Positions 37,812 through 46,227 of a stretch of 64,000 nucleotides of DNA are shown piece after piece (the stretch's first letter is position 1; each line of letters starts with the position of its first letter). The notes under the pieces were generated by a model. It was not told where the DNA came from. It made no database searches and worked only from the letters and a program-made list of their open reading frames with translations. A program made the translations under genes and the position numbers. The stretch is from Maritimibacter fusiformis (GTDB lineage: Bacteria > Pseudomonadota > Alphaproteobacteria > Rhodobacterales > Rhodobacteraceae), in the NCBI RefSeq assembly GCF_008086115.1, contig NZ_VSIY01000013.1, positions 62,001 to 126,000 on the forward strand, in the 5' to 3' direction.

Positions 37812-38791
37812 AATCCCTGCCCAAGATCGAGCTGCACCACCACATCGAGGGCGCCGCGCCGCCCGCCTTTGTGCGTGCGTTGGCGAAACAGAAGAACATG
37901 GACATTTCCGGCATTTTCGATGAGCGGGGCGGCTATCACTACGATGGTTTCTTGCAGTTTCTCGATGTCTACGAGGCCGCGACCGCGCCGCTGTCGACCC
38001 CGCGGGACTATGCCGATCTGGTCACGGCGGTTCTGGAAGAGGCGGCGGAACACGGCGTCGTCTATCTCGAAAGCTTCCTGTCGCCCGACTTCTGCGGCGG
38101 GCGCGACGTGGGCGCGTGGAAGGAGTATCTGCACGCGATGCAGGACGCGGCCAATGCCGCCGAAGCCCAAGGCATCACGCTGCGCGGCATCGTCACCTGC
38201 ATCCGCCATTTCGGCCCCGAGGCGGCGATCGAGACCGCCCGCTGCGCGCAGGAGACGGCGGGCGACTGGGTGGTCGGGTTCGGCATGGGCGGTGACGAGA
38301 ACGCCGGGCACCCGCGCGATTTCGCCTATGCCTTCGACATGGCGCGCGAGGCCGGGCTGAGCCTGACCTCCCATGCCGGCGAGTGGCGCGGGCCGCAGGA
38401 AATCCGCGACACGCTTACCCACCTCAAGGTTGCACGCATCGGCCACGGCGTGCGCGCCATCGAAGATGCGGCGCTGGTCGAACACCTGGCCGAGACCGGC
38501 GTGGTGCTGGAGGTCTGCCCCGGCTCCAACGTGGCGCTTGGGGTCTACCGGGATTTCGCGTCTCACCCTATCGCCCGGCTGCGCGAGGCCGGTGTGAAGG
38601 TCACCATTTCGACCGACGACCCGCCGTTCTTTCACACCACCATGACCCGCGAATACGAGGAACTGGCGCGCGCCTTCGGCTGGGACGAAGGTGATTTTTC
38701 CGACCTCAACAAGGTGGCGCTCAACGCCGCTTTCTGCGATGAAAACACCCGCGCGCGCATCGCCAAGAAACTGGAGCCGTCCGATGTATGA
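37808..38791 (+). CDS. add: Adenosine deaminase
   Basis: 327 residues. The start is a GTG at 37808 overlapping the deoB stop, with GGGGAGG upstream; it opens directly into the first zinc motif, [12 protein letters not shown]. Further landmarks are [16 protein letters not shown] and the catalytic [11 protein letters not shown]. Converts adenosine/deoxyadenosine to inosine/deoxyinosine. Adenine deaminase is an alternative in this subfamily, but the salvage-operon context favours adenosine. Confidence 0.88.
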   Translation: MKSLPKIELHHHIEGAAPPAFVRALAKQKNMDISGIFDERGGYHYDGFLQFLDVYEAATAPLSTPRDYADLVTAVLEEAAEHGVVYLESFLSPDFCGGRDVGAWKEYLHAMQDAANAAEAQGITLRGIVTCIRHFGPEAAIETARCAQETAGDWVVGFGMGGDENAGHPRDFAYAFDMAREAGLSLTSHAGEWRGPQEIRDTLTHLKVARIGHGVRAIEDAALVEHLAETGVVLEVCPGSNVALGVYRDFASHPIARLREAGVKVTISTDDPPFFHTTMTREYEELARAFGWDEGDFSDLNKVALNAAFCDENTRARIAKKLEPSDV

Positions 38792-39416
38792 CCACCTCAC
38801 GATCGTGAAACACCCGCTGGTGCAGCACAAGCTGACGCTGATGCGCCAGAGGGACACCTCGACCGCCAGTTTCCGCCGGCTGCTGCGCGAGATTTCGCTG
38901 CTGCTGGCCTACGAGGTCACGCGCGAACTGCCGATGACGAGCACGACCATCGAAACGCCGCTGCAGGAGATGGAAGCGCCGATCCTTGCCGGCAAGAAGA
39001 TGGCGCTGATCTCGATCCTGCGGGCGGGCAACGGGCTGCTCGACGGGGTGATGGAGCTGATCCCCTCGGCCCGGGTCGGGTTCGTGGGGCTGTATCGCGA
39101 CGAGGAAACGCTGCAGCCGGTGCAATACTACTTCAAGGTGCCGACCGAGCTCGAGGACCGGCTGGTGATCGTCGTCGACCCGATGCTGGCCACCGGCAAT
39201 TCCTCGGTTGCGGCGATTGACCTTCTGAAACTGGCGGGCGCCAGGAACATCAGGTTTCTCTGCCTTCTGGCCGCCCCCGAGGGGGTCGAGCGAATGGGAC
39301 AGGCGCACCCGGATGTGCCGATCATCACCGCCGCGGTCGACGAACGGCTGAACGAAAAGGGCTATATCATACCGGGCCTCGGTGACGCGGGCGACCGGAT
39401 GTATGGAACCAAATAG
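38784..39416 (+). CDS. upp: Uracil phosphoribosyltransferase
   Basis: 210 residues; makes UMP from uracil and PRPP. The ATG at 38784 overlaps the end of add by 8 bases. The PRPP loop [11 protein letters not shown] and the C-terminal uracil site ([12 protein letters not shown]) are present. It closes the salvage operon. Confidence 0.95.
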   Translation: MYDHLTIVKHPLVQHKLTLMRQRDTSTASFRRLLREISLLLAYEVTRELPMTSTTIETPLQEMEAPILAGKKMALISILRAGNGLLDGVMELIPSARVGFVGLYRDEETLQPVQYYFKVPTELEDRLVIVVDPMLATGNSSVAAIDLLKLAGARNIRFLCLLAAPEGVERMGQAHPDVPIITAAVDERLNEKGYIIPGLGDAGDRMYGTK

Positions 39417-39505
39417 CCGGTAATTGGCGCGGATTGTCCTGAAACCCTAGACACTCGCCTGCCGATACGACATGCTGGCCCCAACATCTTGTGTGGGGGC
39501 ACAAC

Positions 39506-40744
39506 ATGAAATTGTTCCGTAATGCGAGTGCTTTGGCGATGCTGGTCATCGCGACGGGCACGACTGCCAATGCCTATTCCCTGGCCGAAGCCGCCGAGCC
39601 GCGCGAGCGTCCGCCATCGGGCTATTCCAGCGACGTCTATGTCGACAGCCGGGGCTGCGCCTATGTGCGCGCCAATATCGGCAACACGGTGAACTGGGTG
39701 CCGCGCCTGACCAGTGACCGCAAACAGGTGGTCTGCGGGCTGACACCGTCGACGAACACGCGCCGGGCCTCGACCCCGCCACCGCCGCTGGTCGCCGCCC
39801 CGGCGGCGGCACCGGTGACCCCGGTCAGCGCGCCGGTGGCGATGGCACCCGCTGCTGCGCCCGCGGCCCCGGTGCGCACCCTGACCGTGACCTGCCCCGC
39901 CGACGGAAGCACGGCGCGCGTGCGGGTCGGGAACTCGACAATCCGCGTGACCTGCGCGCCGGGCCAGACCCAGCCCGCAACCACCATTGTCAGCCACCCC
40001 AACGGCGAACGCACCCGCCTGATCGTGAACCCGCCCGCGCCCGCCTCGCTTCCGGTAGTGACCGCGCGCGCACCTGCCGCCGCGGCGGCCCCGGTGGCGG
40101 CGCTGCCCGCCGGTTCGGCCCGGGTGCGCATCGGCGGCGTGCCGCCGGGCGGCCCCGGCAACAATTTCGGCTCCGGCTACGGCGTCGGCGTGGGAGGCCC
40201 GGTCACCGACCCGGTGCCCAGCGCCACCGCACCTCGGCTGGTCGCCCCCAGCCGCGCCCCGGCCCAGGCCGCGCCCGCCGCGCCTGCCTTCGGCTCGGGC
40301 TATGGCCTGCCAGTTCAGCCGAACGCGGGCCGGGTCTATGTGCCTGCGGGCTATCGTCCGGCCTGGGACGATGACCGGCTGAACCCCAATCGCGGCCCGC
40401 GCACCGCGCTGGGCGATGCCCAGATGGCCGCGACCTGGACCGACGACATGCCGATGCGCCGGGCCGAGGGCACCGGAGCGGTGATCTCGACCAAGGGCGT
40501 CGCCGCACCCGCCCCGGTGGCCACCGCCGCGCGCTATGTGCAGGTCGGCGTCTTTGCCAACCCGGCCAACGCGACGGCTGCGGCCAACCGGCTGGCCGGG
40601 ATCGGCCTGCCCGGACGGATCGGCAAGACCGCCTCGGGAATGTCGGTGGTTCTGGCCGGGCCGTTCAACGACGCCGGTGCCCTGCAAAGCGCGCTGGCAA
40701 CGGCCCGCCGCAACGGCTTTTCGGACGCCTTCGCACGCGGCTGA
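39506..40744 (+). CDS. SPOR-domain protein, secreted or outer-membrane associated
   Basis: 412 residues from the ATG at 39506. A signal peptide (to ~ residue 23, TTANA) is followed by a short cysteine-containing segment (SRGCAYVRANIGNTVNWVP), then ~220 residues of low-complexity alanine/proline/valine linker containing a small conserved-looking patch (TLTVTCPADGSTARVRVGN). The last ~70 residues are a SPOR domain (RYVQVGVFANPANATAAANR to the end), which binds denuded peptidoglycan at division sites. So a septal or wall-anchored role is inferred. A hairpin in the leader may cover its ribosome site. Confidence 0.82.
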   Translation: MKLFRNASALAMLVIATGTTANAYSLAEAAEPRERPPSGYSSDVYVDSRGCAYVRANIGNTVNWVPRLTSDRKQVVCGLTPSTNTRRASTPPPPLVAAPAAAPVTPVSAPVAMAPAAAPAAPVRTLTVTCPADGSTARVRVGNSTIRVTCAPGQTQPATTIVSHPNGERTRLIVNPPAPASLPVVTARAPAAAAAPVAALPAGSARVRIGGVPPGGPGNNFGSGYGVGVGGPVTDPVPSATAPRLVAPSRAPAQAAPAAPAFGSGYGLPVQPNAGRVYVPAGYRPAWDDDRLNPNRGPRTALGDAQMAATWTDDMPMRRAEGTGAVISTKGVAAPAPVATAARYVQVGVFANPANATAAANRLAGIGLPGRIGKTASGMSVVLAGPFNDAGALQSALATARRNGFSDAFARG

Positions 40745-40774
40745 GGCGACGCGCGCGCACCCGGCGGGGAAGCG

Positions 40775-40791
40775 GCCCCAGCCTTCGGGGC
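40775..40791. terminator. Weak hairpin between converging genes
   Basis: GCCCC (40775-40779) and GGGGC (40787-40791) with a 7-base loop lie between the SPOR gene end and the selU stop. No T-tract; it may be only a partial terminator. Confidence 0.3.
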
Positions 40792-41846
40792 TATCCCCCG
40801 CGCCCCCGCTCACCCGCGACGATCTCGCGCGCGACGGCAGTCAGGGTGTCGTCGGACAGATCCGGCAGGTCGAACCCGGCCAGCCGTGTCGCGCCGTGGC
40901 GTGACTGGCGGGCATAGCGCGGATCGTAATGCACCCGGACCAGGTCTTCGGCCAGCGCGGCGAACGCGCCCTCGGCGGCCAGCGCCTTCCAGGCATCGAC
41001 CTGGGCATGACCGTGATAGCGCACCAACCGGTCGAGCACCCCGGCCAGCCGGTCCTGATCGGCGGTCAGGTCGGCATAGTCCGCCGCCAGATGCGCGGCG
41101 CGCGCGGCCAGCGGCGCGCTCAGCCCGATCCGGGGCGCGGCGAGCATCGCCTGCCACAGCGACGGCGGCACCACGATGTTGCCGATCTTGGAGCTTTCGG
41201 CCTCGAGATAGACCGGGCGGGCCGGGTCGAGCCGGGTCATCGCCATCGCCAGCCCCGATTCGAAGGTCTTTTGCGTCGGCTGGCCCGCGCCCGTCGGCCC
41301 GAACACCGAGCCGCGATGCCGGGCCATGCCCTCGAGGTCGATCACCTGCCCCCCGGCTGCCGCAAGATGTGCCAGAAGCCGCGTCTTGGCGGTGCCGGTG
41401 CCGCCGTCGATCAGCACCACGGGCGGCGCGAATGGCCGATCGTAAAGCGCCTCGACCACCAGCCGCCGAAAGGCGCGATAGCCGCCGGCAACGGTGTCGA
41501 CCCGCCAGCCGATCTGGCCGAAGATCGCCGCCAGCGACCCCGACCGCTGCCCGCCGCGCCAGCAATAGACCAGGGGCCGCCAGCCGCCGTCGCGGTCGGC
41601 CAATGGGCCTTGCAGATGGGCGGCGGCGTTCCGGGCGATCAGGGCGGCGCCGATCTTGCGGGCCAGGAACCGATCCTCGCGCACGTAGATGGTGCCGACG
41701 CGGGCGCGCTCGTCATCGCTCAGAACCGGCAGGTTGATCGCGCCCGGGATATGATCCTCGGCATATTCCGAGGGCGAGCGCACGTCGATCACCTCGTCGA
41801 ACGGCAGGGTCGTCAGGTCGGTCAGGGCACGAAGCGTCAGGGGCAT
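40791..41846 (-). CDS. mnmH: tRNA 2-selenouridine synthase (MnmH/SelU)
   Basis: 351 residues. The N-terminal rhodanese domain has its catalytic C95 in VYCWRGGQRS, and a P-loop follows (IDGGTGTAKT, about 147-154). The enzyme replaces sulfur by selenium at the wobble uridine of tRNAs for Lys, Glu and Gln through a geranylated intermediate, using selenophosphate. SelD is encoded in the same window at 16903, so the substrate supply is genetically accounted for. Standalone gene, divergent from the META-domain protein. Confidence 0.95.
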   Translation of the reverse strand: MPLTLRALTDLTTLPFDEVIDVRSPSEYAEDHIPGAINLPVLSDDERARVGTIYVREDRFLARKIGAALIARNAAAHLQGPLADRDGGWRPLVYCWRGGQRSGSLAAIFGQIGWRVDTVAGGYRAFRRLVVEALYDRPFAPPVVLIDGGTGTAKTRLLAHLAAAGGQVIDLEGMARHRGSVFGPTGAGQPTQKTFESGLAMAMTRLDPARPVYLEAESSKIGNIVVPPSLWQAMLAAPRIGLSAPLAARAAHLAADYADLTADQDRLAGVLDRLVRYHGHAQVDAWKALAAEGAFAALAEDLVRVHYDPRYARQSRHGATRLAGFDLPDLSDDTLTAVAREIVAGERGRGG

Positions 41847-41961
41847 GGTCTACCTGGGGGCGGATTGCCGCCTGTCCTAGCGCGCCCGGCCGCCGAGCGC
41901 CAGCGCGGCCCGTTGCAATGGCCCCGCCTGCCGCCTAGCCTTCGGACGAAAGGAGATTGAA

Positions 41962-42393
41962 ATGCGCTGGATCGTTCCCCTCGCCCTTGCGGCGATCACG
42001 GCAGGCTCGGCGGCCCTGGCCGACCCCGAGGCCCGGACCTGGCGGCTGCTGTCGGTCGGCGAGACCCCGGCCGAGGGCGAGGCGTTCATCGGCTTCGGCG
42101 CGGACGGCGTGTTCGGCTCGACCGGCTGCAACCGCTTTTCCGGCGGCATCGAGGCCGCGCCGGGCGAGCTGACCTTTTCCGAGGCCATGGCGGTCACCCG
42201 CATGGCCTGCCCCGGCACGCTGGGCGCGCAGGAAACTGCGGTGCTGTCGGCGCTGCGGGGCACGGTCGCGGTGGCCTATGACCCGTTGGCCGAACGCATG
42301 GAGTTGCGCCCCGGGGGCGAGGCGCCGGTGCTGCTCTTTGCCCGGATGTTCGAGGAAAACGTCGAGACCTGCGCGCTGGAAACCCGGAATTAA
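41962..42393 (+). CDS. META-domain (HslJ-like) secreted protein
   Basis: 143 residues with a signal peptide (to ~ residue 20, SAALA). The rest is a META domain: TWRLLSVG at the start, GFGADGVFGSTGCNRFSGG in the middle and MAVTRMACPG after it. Such proteins are periplasmic or lipoprotein-like and linked to heat-shock or antibiotic resistance in some bacteria; the activity is unknown. AAGGAGA ribosome site. The second sulfotransferase gene begins 23 bases later. Confidence 0.83.
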   Translation: MRWIVPLALAAITAGSAALADPEARTWRLLSVGETPAEGEAFIGFGADGVFGSTGCNRFSGGIEAAPGELTFSEAMAVTRMACPGTLGAQETAVLSALRGTVAVAYDPLAERMELRPGGEAPVLLFARMFEENVETCALETRN

Positions 42394-42416
42394 CGACTTT
42401 CGGGTTTGCTCGGGCC

Positions 42417-43403
42417 ATGCGCGGCTCAAGGCAGATCAGGCAGGTGGTCCTGCACGTCGGTTTCTGGAAATGCGGCTCGACCACGCTGCAGGAAACATTG
42501 CGCGCCAATGCCGGGGCGCTGGCGCGTCACGGCCTGATCTATCCCGAGGCGCCCGTGCTGCGACAACGCCGTGTGATCGATGCGTTTCACTCCGATCCGG
42601 CCAGCCTGTTCTGGAACCGCAACAACGCGGTGACCGACCCGGCCGTGCTGGACAAGGGGCGCGCGGCGGGGCTGAAATTCCTCAACCGGCATCTGCATCT
42701 GGCGCGGGGCAGGACGCTGTTGCTGTCGTCGGAACACCTGATCGCGATGCCCGACGGCGACCTTGCGCGGCTGCGCGACCATCTTCTCGGGCGCGCGCAA
42801 TCCCTGCGCGTGGTGGTCTATGTCCGCCACCCCGTCGCCCATGCCCGCAGCGCGGTGCAGGAGCGGGTGAAACAGGGCGTGGCGACGCTGACCGGGGAAC
42901 GCGCGCAGGCGCGGCCCTATCCGCTGCGCCGCGAGATCGAAAAGCTGGTGGCGGTATTCGGGCGGCCGGGCGTCGTGGTCAGGGCGCTCGACCGAGCCAC
43001 GCTCGCCGGCGGCCAGATCACCACGGATTTCCTGGACGTCGCCGCACCCGGGCAGGTTCCCGAGGGTCTTATCCGCGACATCGTGTCGAATCAGTCCCTG
43101 TCGGCAGAGGGGCTGGCGCTGGCCGACGCGCTGGCCCGGGTCGCGCCGGCGTTCTCGGATGGCGTGCGCAACCCGGCGCGCGGGGCGCGCGACTGGCTTC
43201 ATGCGGTCGAGGGCGCGCCGGTCAGCCTGGCCCCGGCATGGGAAGACCGGCTTGGCCGCGACGACCTGGCGTGGCTGAAACGGGAATGGGACATCACGCT
43301 GCCGCGCCCGCCGCGCGCCCCGCCCGGTGAGATGTGGTCTCCCGGGGCGATCACCTCGCTGGCCGAAACCCTGAACCGGCTGAGCCTTGCCGCCGGGGCA
43401 TAG
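42417..43403 (+). CDS. Sulfotransferase-like protein
   Basis: 328 residues. The N-terminal VVLHVGFWKCGSTTLQETL has the shape of the PAPS 5'-phosphosulfate loop, with Cys where many family members have Thr, and VVVYVRHPVAHARSAV matches the 3'-phosphate segment. Overall length and the long C-terminal helical part resemble uncharacterised bacterial sulfotransferases acting on cell-surface glycans. The acceptor is unknown. Start at 42417 overlaps no gene; it may be co-transcribed with the META protein. Confidence 0.7.
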   Translation: MRGSRQIRQVVLHVGFWKCGSTTLQETLRANAGALARHGLIYPEAPVLRQRRVIDAFHSDPASLFWNRNNAVTDPAVLDKGRAAGLKFLNRHLHLARGRTLLLSSEHLIAMPDGDLARLRDHLLGRAQSLRVVVYVRHPVAHARSAVQERVKQGVATLTGERAQARPYPLRREIEKLVAVFGRPGVVVRALDRATLAGGQITTDFLDVAAPGQVPEGLIRDIVSNQSLSAEGLALADALARVAPAFSDGVRNPARGARDWLHAVEGAPVSLAPAWEDRLGRDDLAWLKREWDITLPRPPRAPPGEMWSPGAITSLAETLNRLSLAAGA

Positions 43404-43883
43404 CGGCTGGTTGCCCGATCGGGCTGTCGCAGGCGGTCGGGGTTGGGGCGTCGGGCGGGTTCAGCGCGCCCGAAACGGCGCGAAAGGTGGATCGGTGTGA
43501 CAGGTTCTTGCTGCGACGACCGGCCTTTCTGGGCGACGGCGCAATGCGGAGCGATCGGTGAGTCGCGGGGTGTGGCACCGGGTTTCGCACGTCAGAAGGG
43601 CGTGGGCCTTGGCCTGGGCCGCCGTTTGGCACGCCTTGGCAGCAGCCATCGGCGCACCATCGCAACCGCTGCGCGGTGCGACCGGCAACGCTGCATAGCC
43701 TTGTCCGACCGCAAAGCCGACCCTTTCCCGGCACGCCCCATCCCGCCGACGTCCTGCGCACTCCGGCAAGACCACCACACCACACCCTGCGACATTGCTC
43801 CGCAGCGCCCGTGACAATCGCCTCTCGACGCCGGCGTTATATTGGTATAACACGTGCCTCGACACAAACCGGAGGTGTGACCG
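43404..43883. other. Intergenic region of 480 bases ahead of the TetR-controlled efflux operon
   Basis: No gene I can defend: open frames on both strands here give only arginine/cysteine-rich peptides typical of random GC-rich sequence. The last 80 bases hold the operator at 43836 and the promoter of the next operon. No tRNA or repeat seen. Confidence 0.55.
43836..43851. promoter_or_regulatory. Perfect palindromic operator candidate for the TetR regulator
   Basis: GTTATATTGGTATAAC: 6-bp arms, exact reverse complements, four-base centre, 32 bases before the first gene of the operon. Its TTATAT/TATAAC parts could double as a -10 element, so a bound repressor would block RNA polymerase. Confidence 0.65.
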
Positions 43884-44282
43884 ATGCCCAACCGTTCCCG
43901 ATCAAACCCGTGGCCCACGCGCATCGCTGCGCTTCTGGGCGGCCTGTTCGGCATTGCCACCATCTTCAGCGCCGGCTCGGTGCTGTTCGGGCCCGAGGCG
44001 GCGCGGGTGGCGGCGGGGGACATCGTGCCCTTCGTGGTCTGGTTCAACCTGATCGCGGGCTTTGCCTATGTGACCGCCGCGCTGGGCATCTGGCAGGGCC
44101 GGCCCTGGGCCGCGCGGCTCGCGGTCGGGATCGCGGTCGCCACTGCGCTGGTCGCGGTCGGCTTCGCCTGGGTGACCTTTCAGGGGGCGGCGTTCGAGAT
44201 GCGCACGGTCGGCGCGCTGGCGCTGCGCGTCGCGGTCTGGACGCTGATCTCGGCGGTGGTGTTGCGGCGGAACCGCGCATGA
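43884..44282 (+). CDS. Small four-helix membrane protein
   Basis: 132 residues with four hydrophobic helices (about 14-36, 46-68, 78-97, 107-126) and a basic N-terminal tail (NRSRSNPWPTR). No recognised family. Its stop overlaps the tetR start (ATGA), and it opens the efflux operon, so a role in the pump's regulation or assembly is possible but not shown. Ribosome site GGAGGTG. Confidence 0.6.
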   Translation: MPNRSRSNPWPTRIAALLGGLFGIATIFSAGSVLFGPEAARVAAGDIVPFVVWFNLIAGFAYVTAALGIWQGRPWAARLAVGIAVATALVAVGFAWVTFQGAAFEMRTVGALALRVAVWTLISAVVLRRNRA

Positions 44283-44878
44283 GCGCAGCGCGCCGGAATC
44301 GCAAGGACGAGATCCTCGACACCGCGCTGGCCCTGGCCTTCGAGGGCGGGCCGAACCGCGTCACCACCGTGGCCATCGCCGAGCGCCTGGGCCTGACCCA
44401 GCCGGCGATCTACCGCCACTTCGCCAGCAAGGCCGAGCTATGGGCGGCGATCACCGACCGTCTGGGCGCCGAAGTGTCCGAAAACGTGACCCAGGCCCAG
44501 TCCGGCACCGACCCGGCGCTGTCCCGGCTGCGCCGGCTCATGCTCGGGCATCTGGAACTGATCAGCCGGACCCCGGCGCTGCCCGAAATCATGCTGGCGC
44601 GCGAACCCGACAGCGACGAGGCGGTGGTGCGCATCACCATGCAGGCGCGTATGGCGTCGTTCCAAAAGACCCTTCTGGAATTCTGCACCCAGGCCCAGGC
44701 CGAGGGCGACCTGCGCGCCGATATCGACCCGCGCGACATGGCGGCGCTGATCGCCGGGGTGTTGCAAAGCCTGGTCCTGCGGCTTCTGTTGGGGCGTAAC
44801 CCCGATGTGCTGGTCGAGGACGGCACGAGACTTCTAAACCTGCAACTGGCTGCCTTCGGGCGGCAAAGCGAGGCGTGA
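44279..44878 (+). CDS. TetR-family transcriptional repressor
   Basis: 199 residues. The N-terminal helix-turn-helix is standard TetR (TVAIAERLGLTQPAIYRHFASKAELWAAI); the C-terminal ~140 residues form the ligand/dimer domain and contain one cysteine (LLEFCTQAQ). Second gene of the operon, overlapped on both sides, so it most likely represses its own operon through the palindrome at 43836 until a pump substrate binds. The inducer is unknown. Confidence 0.9.
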   Translation: MSAARRNRKDEILDTALALAFEGGPNRVTTVAIAERLGLTQPAIYRHFASKAELWAAITDRLGAEVSENVTQAQSGTDPALSRLRRLMLGHLELISRTPALPEIMLAREPDSDEAVVRITMQARMASFQKTLLEFCTQAQAEGDLRADIDPRDMAALIAGVLQSLVLRLLLGRNPDVLVEDGTRLLNLQLAAFGRQSEA

Positions 44879-46227
44879 TGCGCAGCGGATTCAAGATGAT
44901 CCTGGTGGCCCTGCCGCTGGCGGCCCTGGGGGCCGGTTTCCTGGTCTATACCATTCGGACCAAGGCCCCGCCGGTGCAGGTGGAACAGGCCGAACGGGCA
45001 ACGCCGGTCCGAGTCATCACGGCGCGCGACGGCGCGGTGACACCGGTGGTGATCGGCCACGGGCTGGTCGCGCCGGCGCGCACCTTCGAGGCGATCGCCC
45101 AGGTCGGCGGCACGGTGGCCGAGATCCACCCGAGGCTGGCGCGCGGCGCGGTGTTGCCGGCGGGCGCGATGCTGGTCAGGATCGCAGATGAGGATTACGC
45201 ACTGGCCGTGGCCCAGGCCGAGGCCAATATCCGCTCGGCCGAGGCGCGGCTGGCCGAGCTTGCGGTGTCCGAGGAAAACCAGCGCCTCGCGCTGGAGATC
45301 GAGACCCAGGTGCTTGCGCTCAAGACCGCCGACCTGGAACGGGCCGAGACCCTGCAGGCGGGCGGAAACATCCCGCGCACCGCGCTTGACGCGGCCCGCG
45401 CGGCGCATCTGGCGCAGCGCCAGAAGGTGCAGTCGATCGACAGCACGCTGGCGCTGATCCCGACCCAGCGCGCGGTGCAGATGGAACAGATCGCCGTGTC
45501 GCGCGCGGCGCTCGAGACCGCGCGGCTGAACCTGGCACGGACCGAGTTGCACCTGCCGTTCGCGGCACGGGTGTCGGATGTGAAGGTCGAGACCGGGCGA
45601 TTCCTGCGCGTCGGCGAGGTGGCGGCAACCTTCGACGGGGTCGAGACCGCCGAGGTCGAGGCCCGGGTGCCGGTGGCCGATCTGCGCCGCCTTCTGCGCA
45701 TGGCCGCGCCGGATGCCGACGCCTACGCCGCCGACCCGACCGCGATCACCGAGGTGCTGCGCGGACTGGGGCTGTCGGCCGAGGTGCGGCTGGACCTGGG
45801 CGACGAGATCCTGCGTTGGCCCGCCCGGGTGGACCGGGTGAGCGACACCATCGACGCAAAAACCGCCACCCTGGGGGTGATCGTCGCGGTCGAGGGCGCC
45901 TATGCGGGCGCCACACCGGGCGACCAGCCGCCCCTGACCAAGGGCATGTTCGTCGAGGTCGCGATCTCGGGGCCCAAAGTCGAGGGCCGGGTGGTGCCGC
46001 GCGCCGCGCTTTCCGAGGGCGCGCTGCGCCTTGCCGGGGATGACGACCGGCTGGATGTGCGCGCCGTGACGCCGGTTCTGATCGAGGGCGAGGTGGCGGT
46101 GATCGCCGACGGCCTTGACGCCGGCGAGCGCGTGGTGGTCAGCGATCCGCCGGTGGCGGTCGCCGGGATGCTGCTGACCCCGCTTGAGGATGAGGCGCTG
46201 GCCGCCCGGCTGGAGGCGACGGAATGA
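44878..46227 (+). CDS. RND efflux periplasmic adaptor (HlyD family)
   Basis: 449 residues. I use the ATG at 44878, which overlaps the tetR stop (TGATG); a GTG one codon earlier is also possible. N-terminal membrane anchor (about 5-25), lipoyl half (AQVGGTVAEIHPRLARGAVL), a long helical hairpin (about 110-215), second lipoyl half (HLPFAARVSDVKVETGRFL) and beta-barrel. The helical hairpin is longer than in the first adaptor of this window. Links the pump encoded next to an outer-membrane channel not encoded here. Confidence 0.88.
   Translation: MRSGFKMILVALPLAALGAGFLVYTIRTKAPPVQVEQAERATPVRVITARDGAVTPVVIGHGLVAPARTFEAIAQVGGTVAEIHPRLARGAVLPAGAMLVRIADEDYALAVAQAEANIRSAEARLAELAVSEENQRLALEIETQVLALKTADLERAETLQAGGNIPRTALDAARAAHLAQRQKVQSIDSTLALIPTQRAVQMEQIAVSRAALETARLNLARTELHLPFAARVSDVKVETGRFLRVGEVAATFDGVETAEVEARVPVADLRRLLRMAAPDADAYAADPTAITEVLRGLGLSAEVRLDLGDEILRWPARVDRVSDTIDAKTATLGVIVAVEGAYAGATPGDQPPLTKGMFVEVAISGPKVEGRVVPRAALSEGALRLAGDDDRLDVRAVTPVLIEGEVAVIADGLDAGERVVVSDPPVAVAGMLLTPLEDEALAARLEATE

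Noticed and set aside
43404-43883. Degraded gene between the sulfotransferase and the TetR operon
   Set aside because: Several frames are open, but none shows a motif, a start with ribosome site or conserved-looking protein composition.
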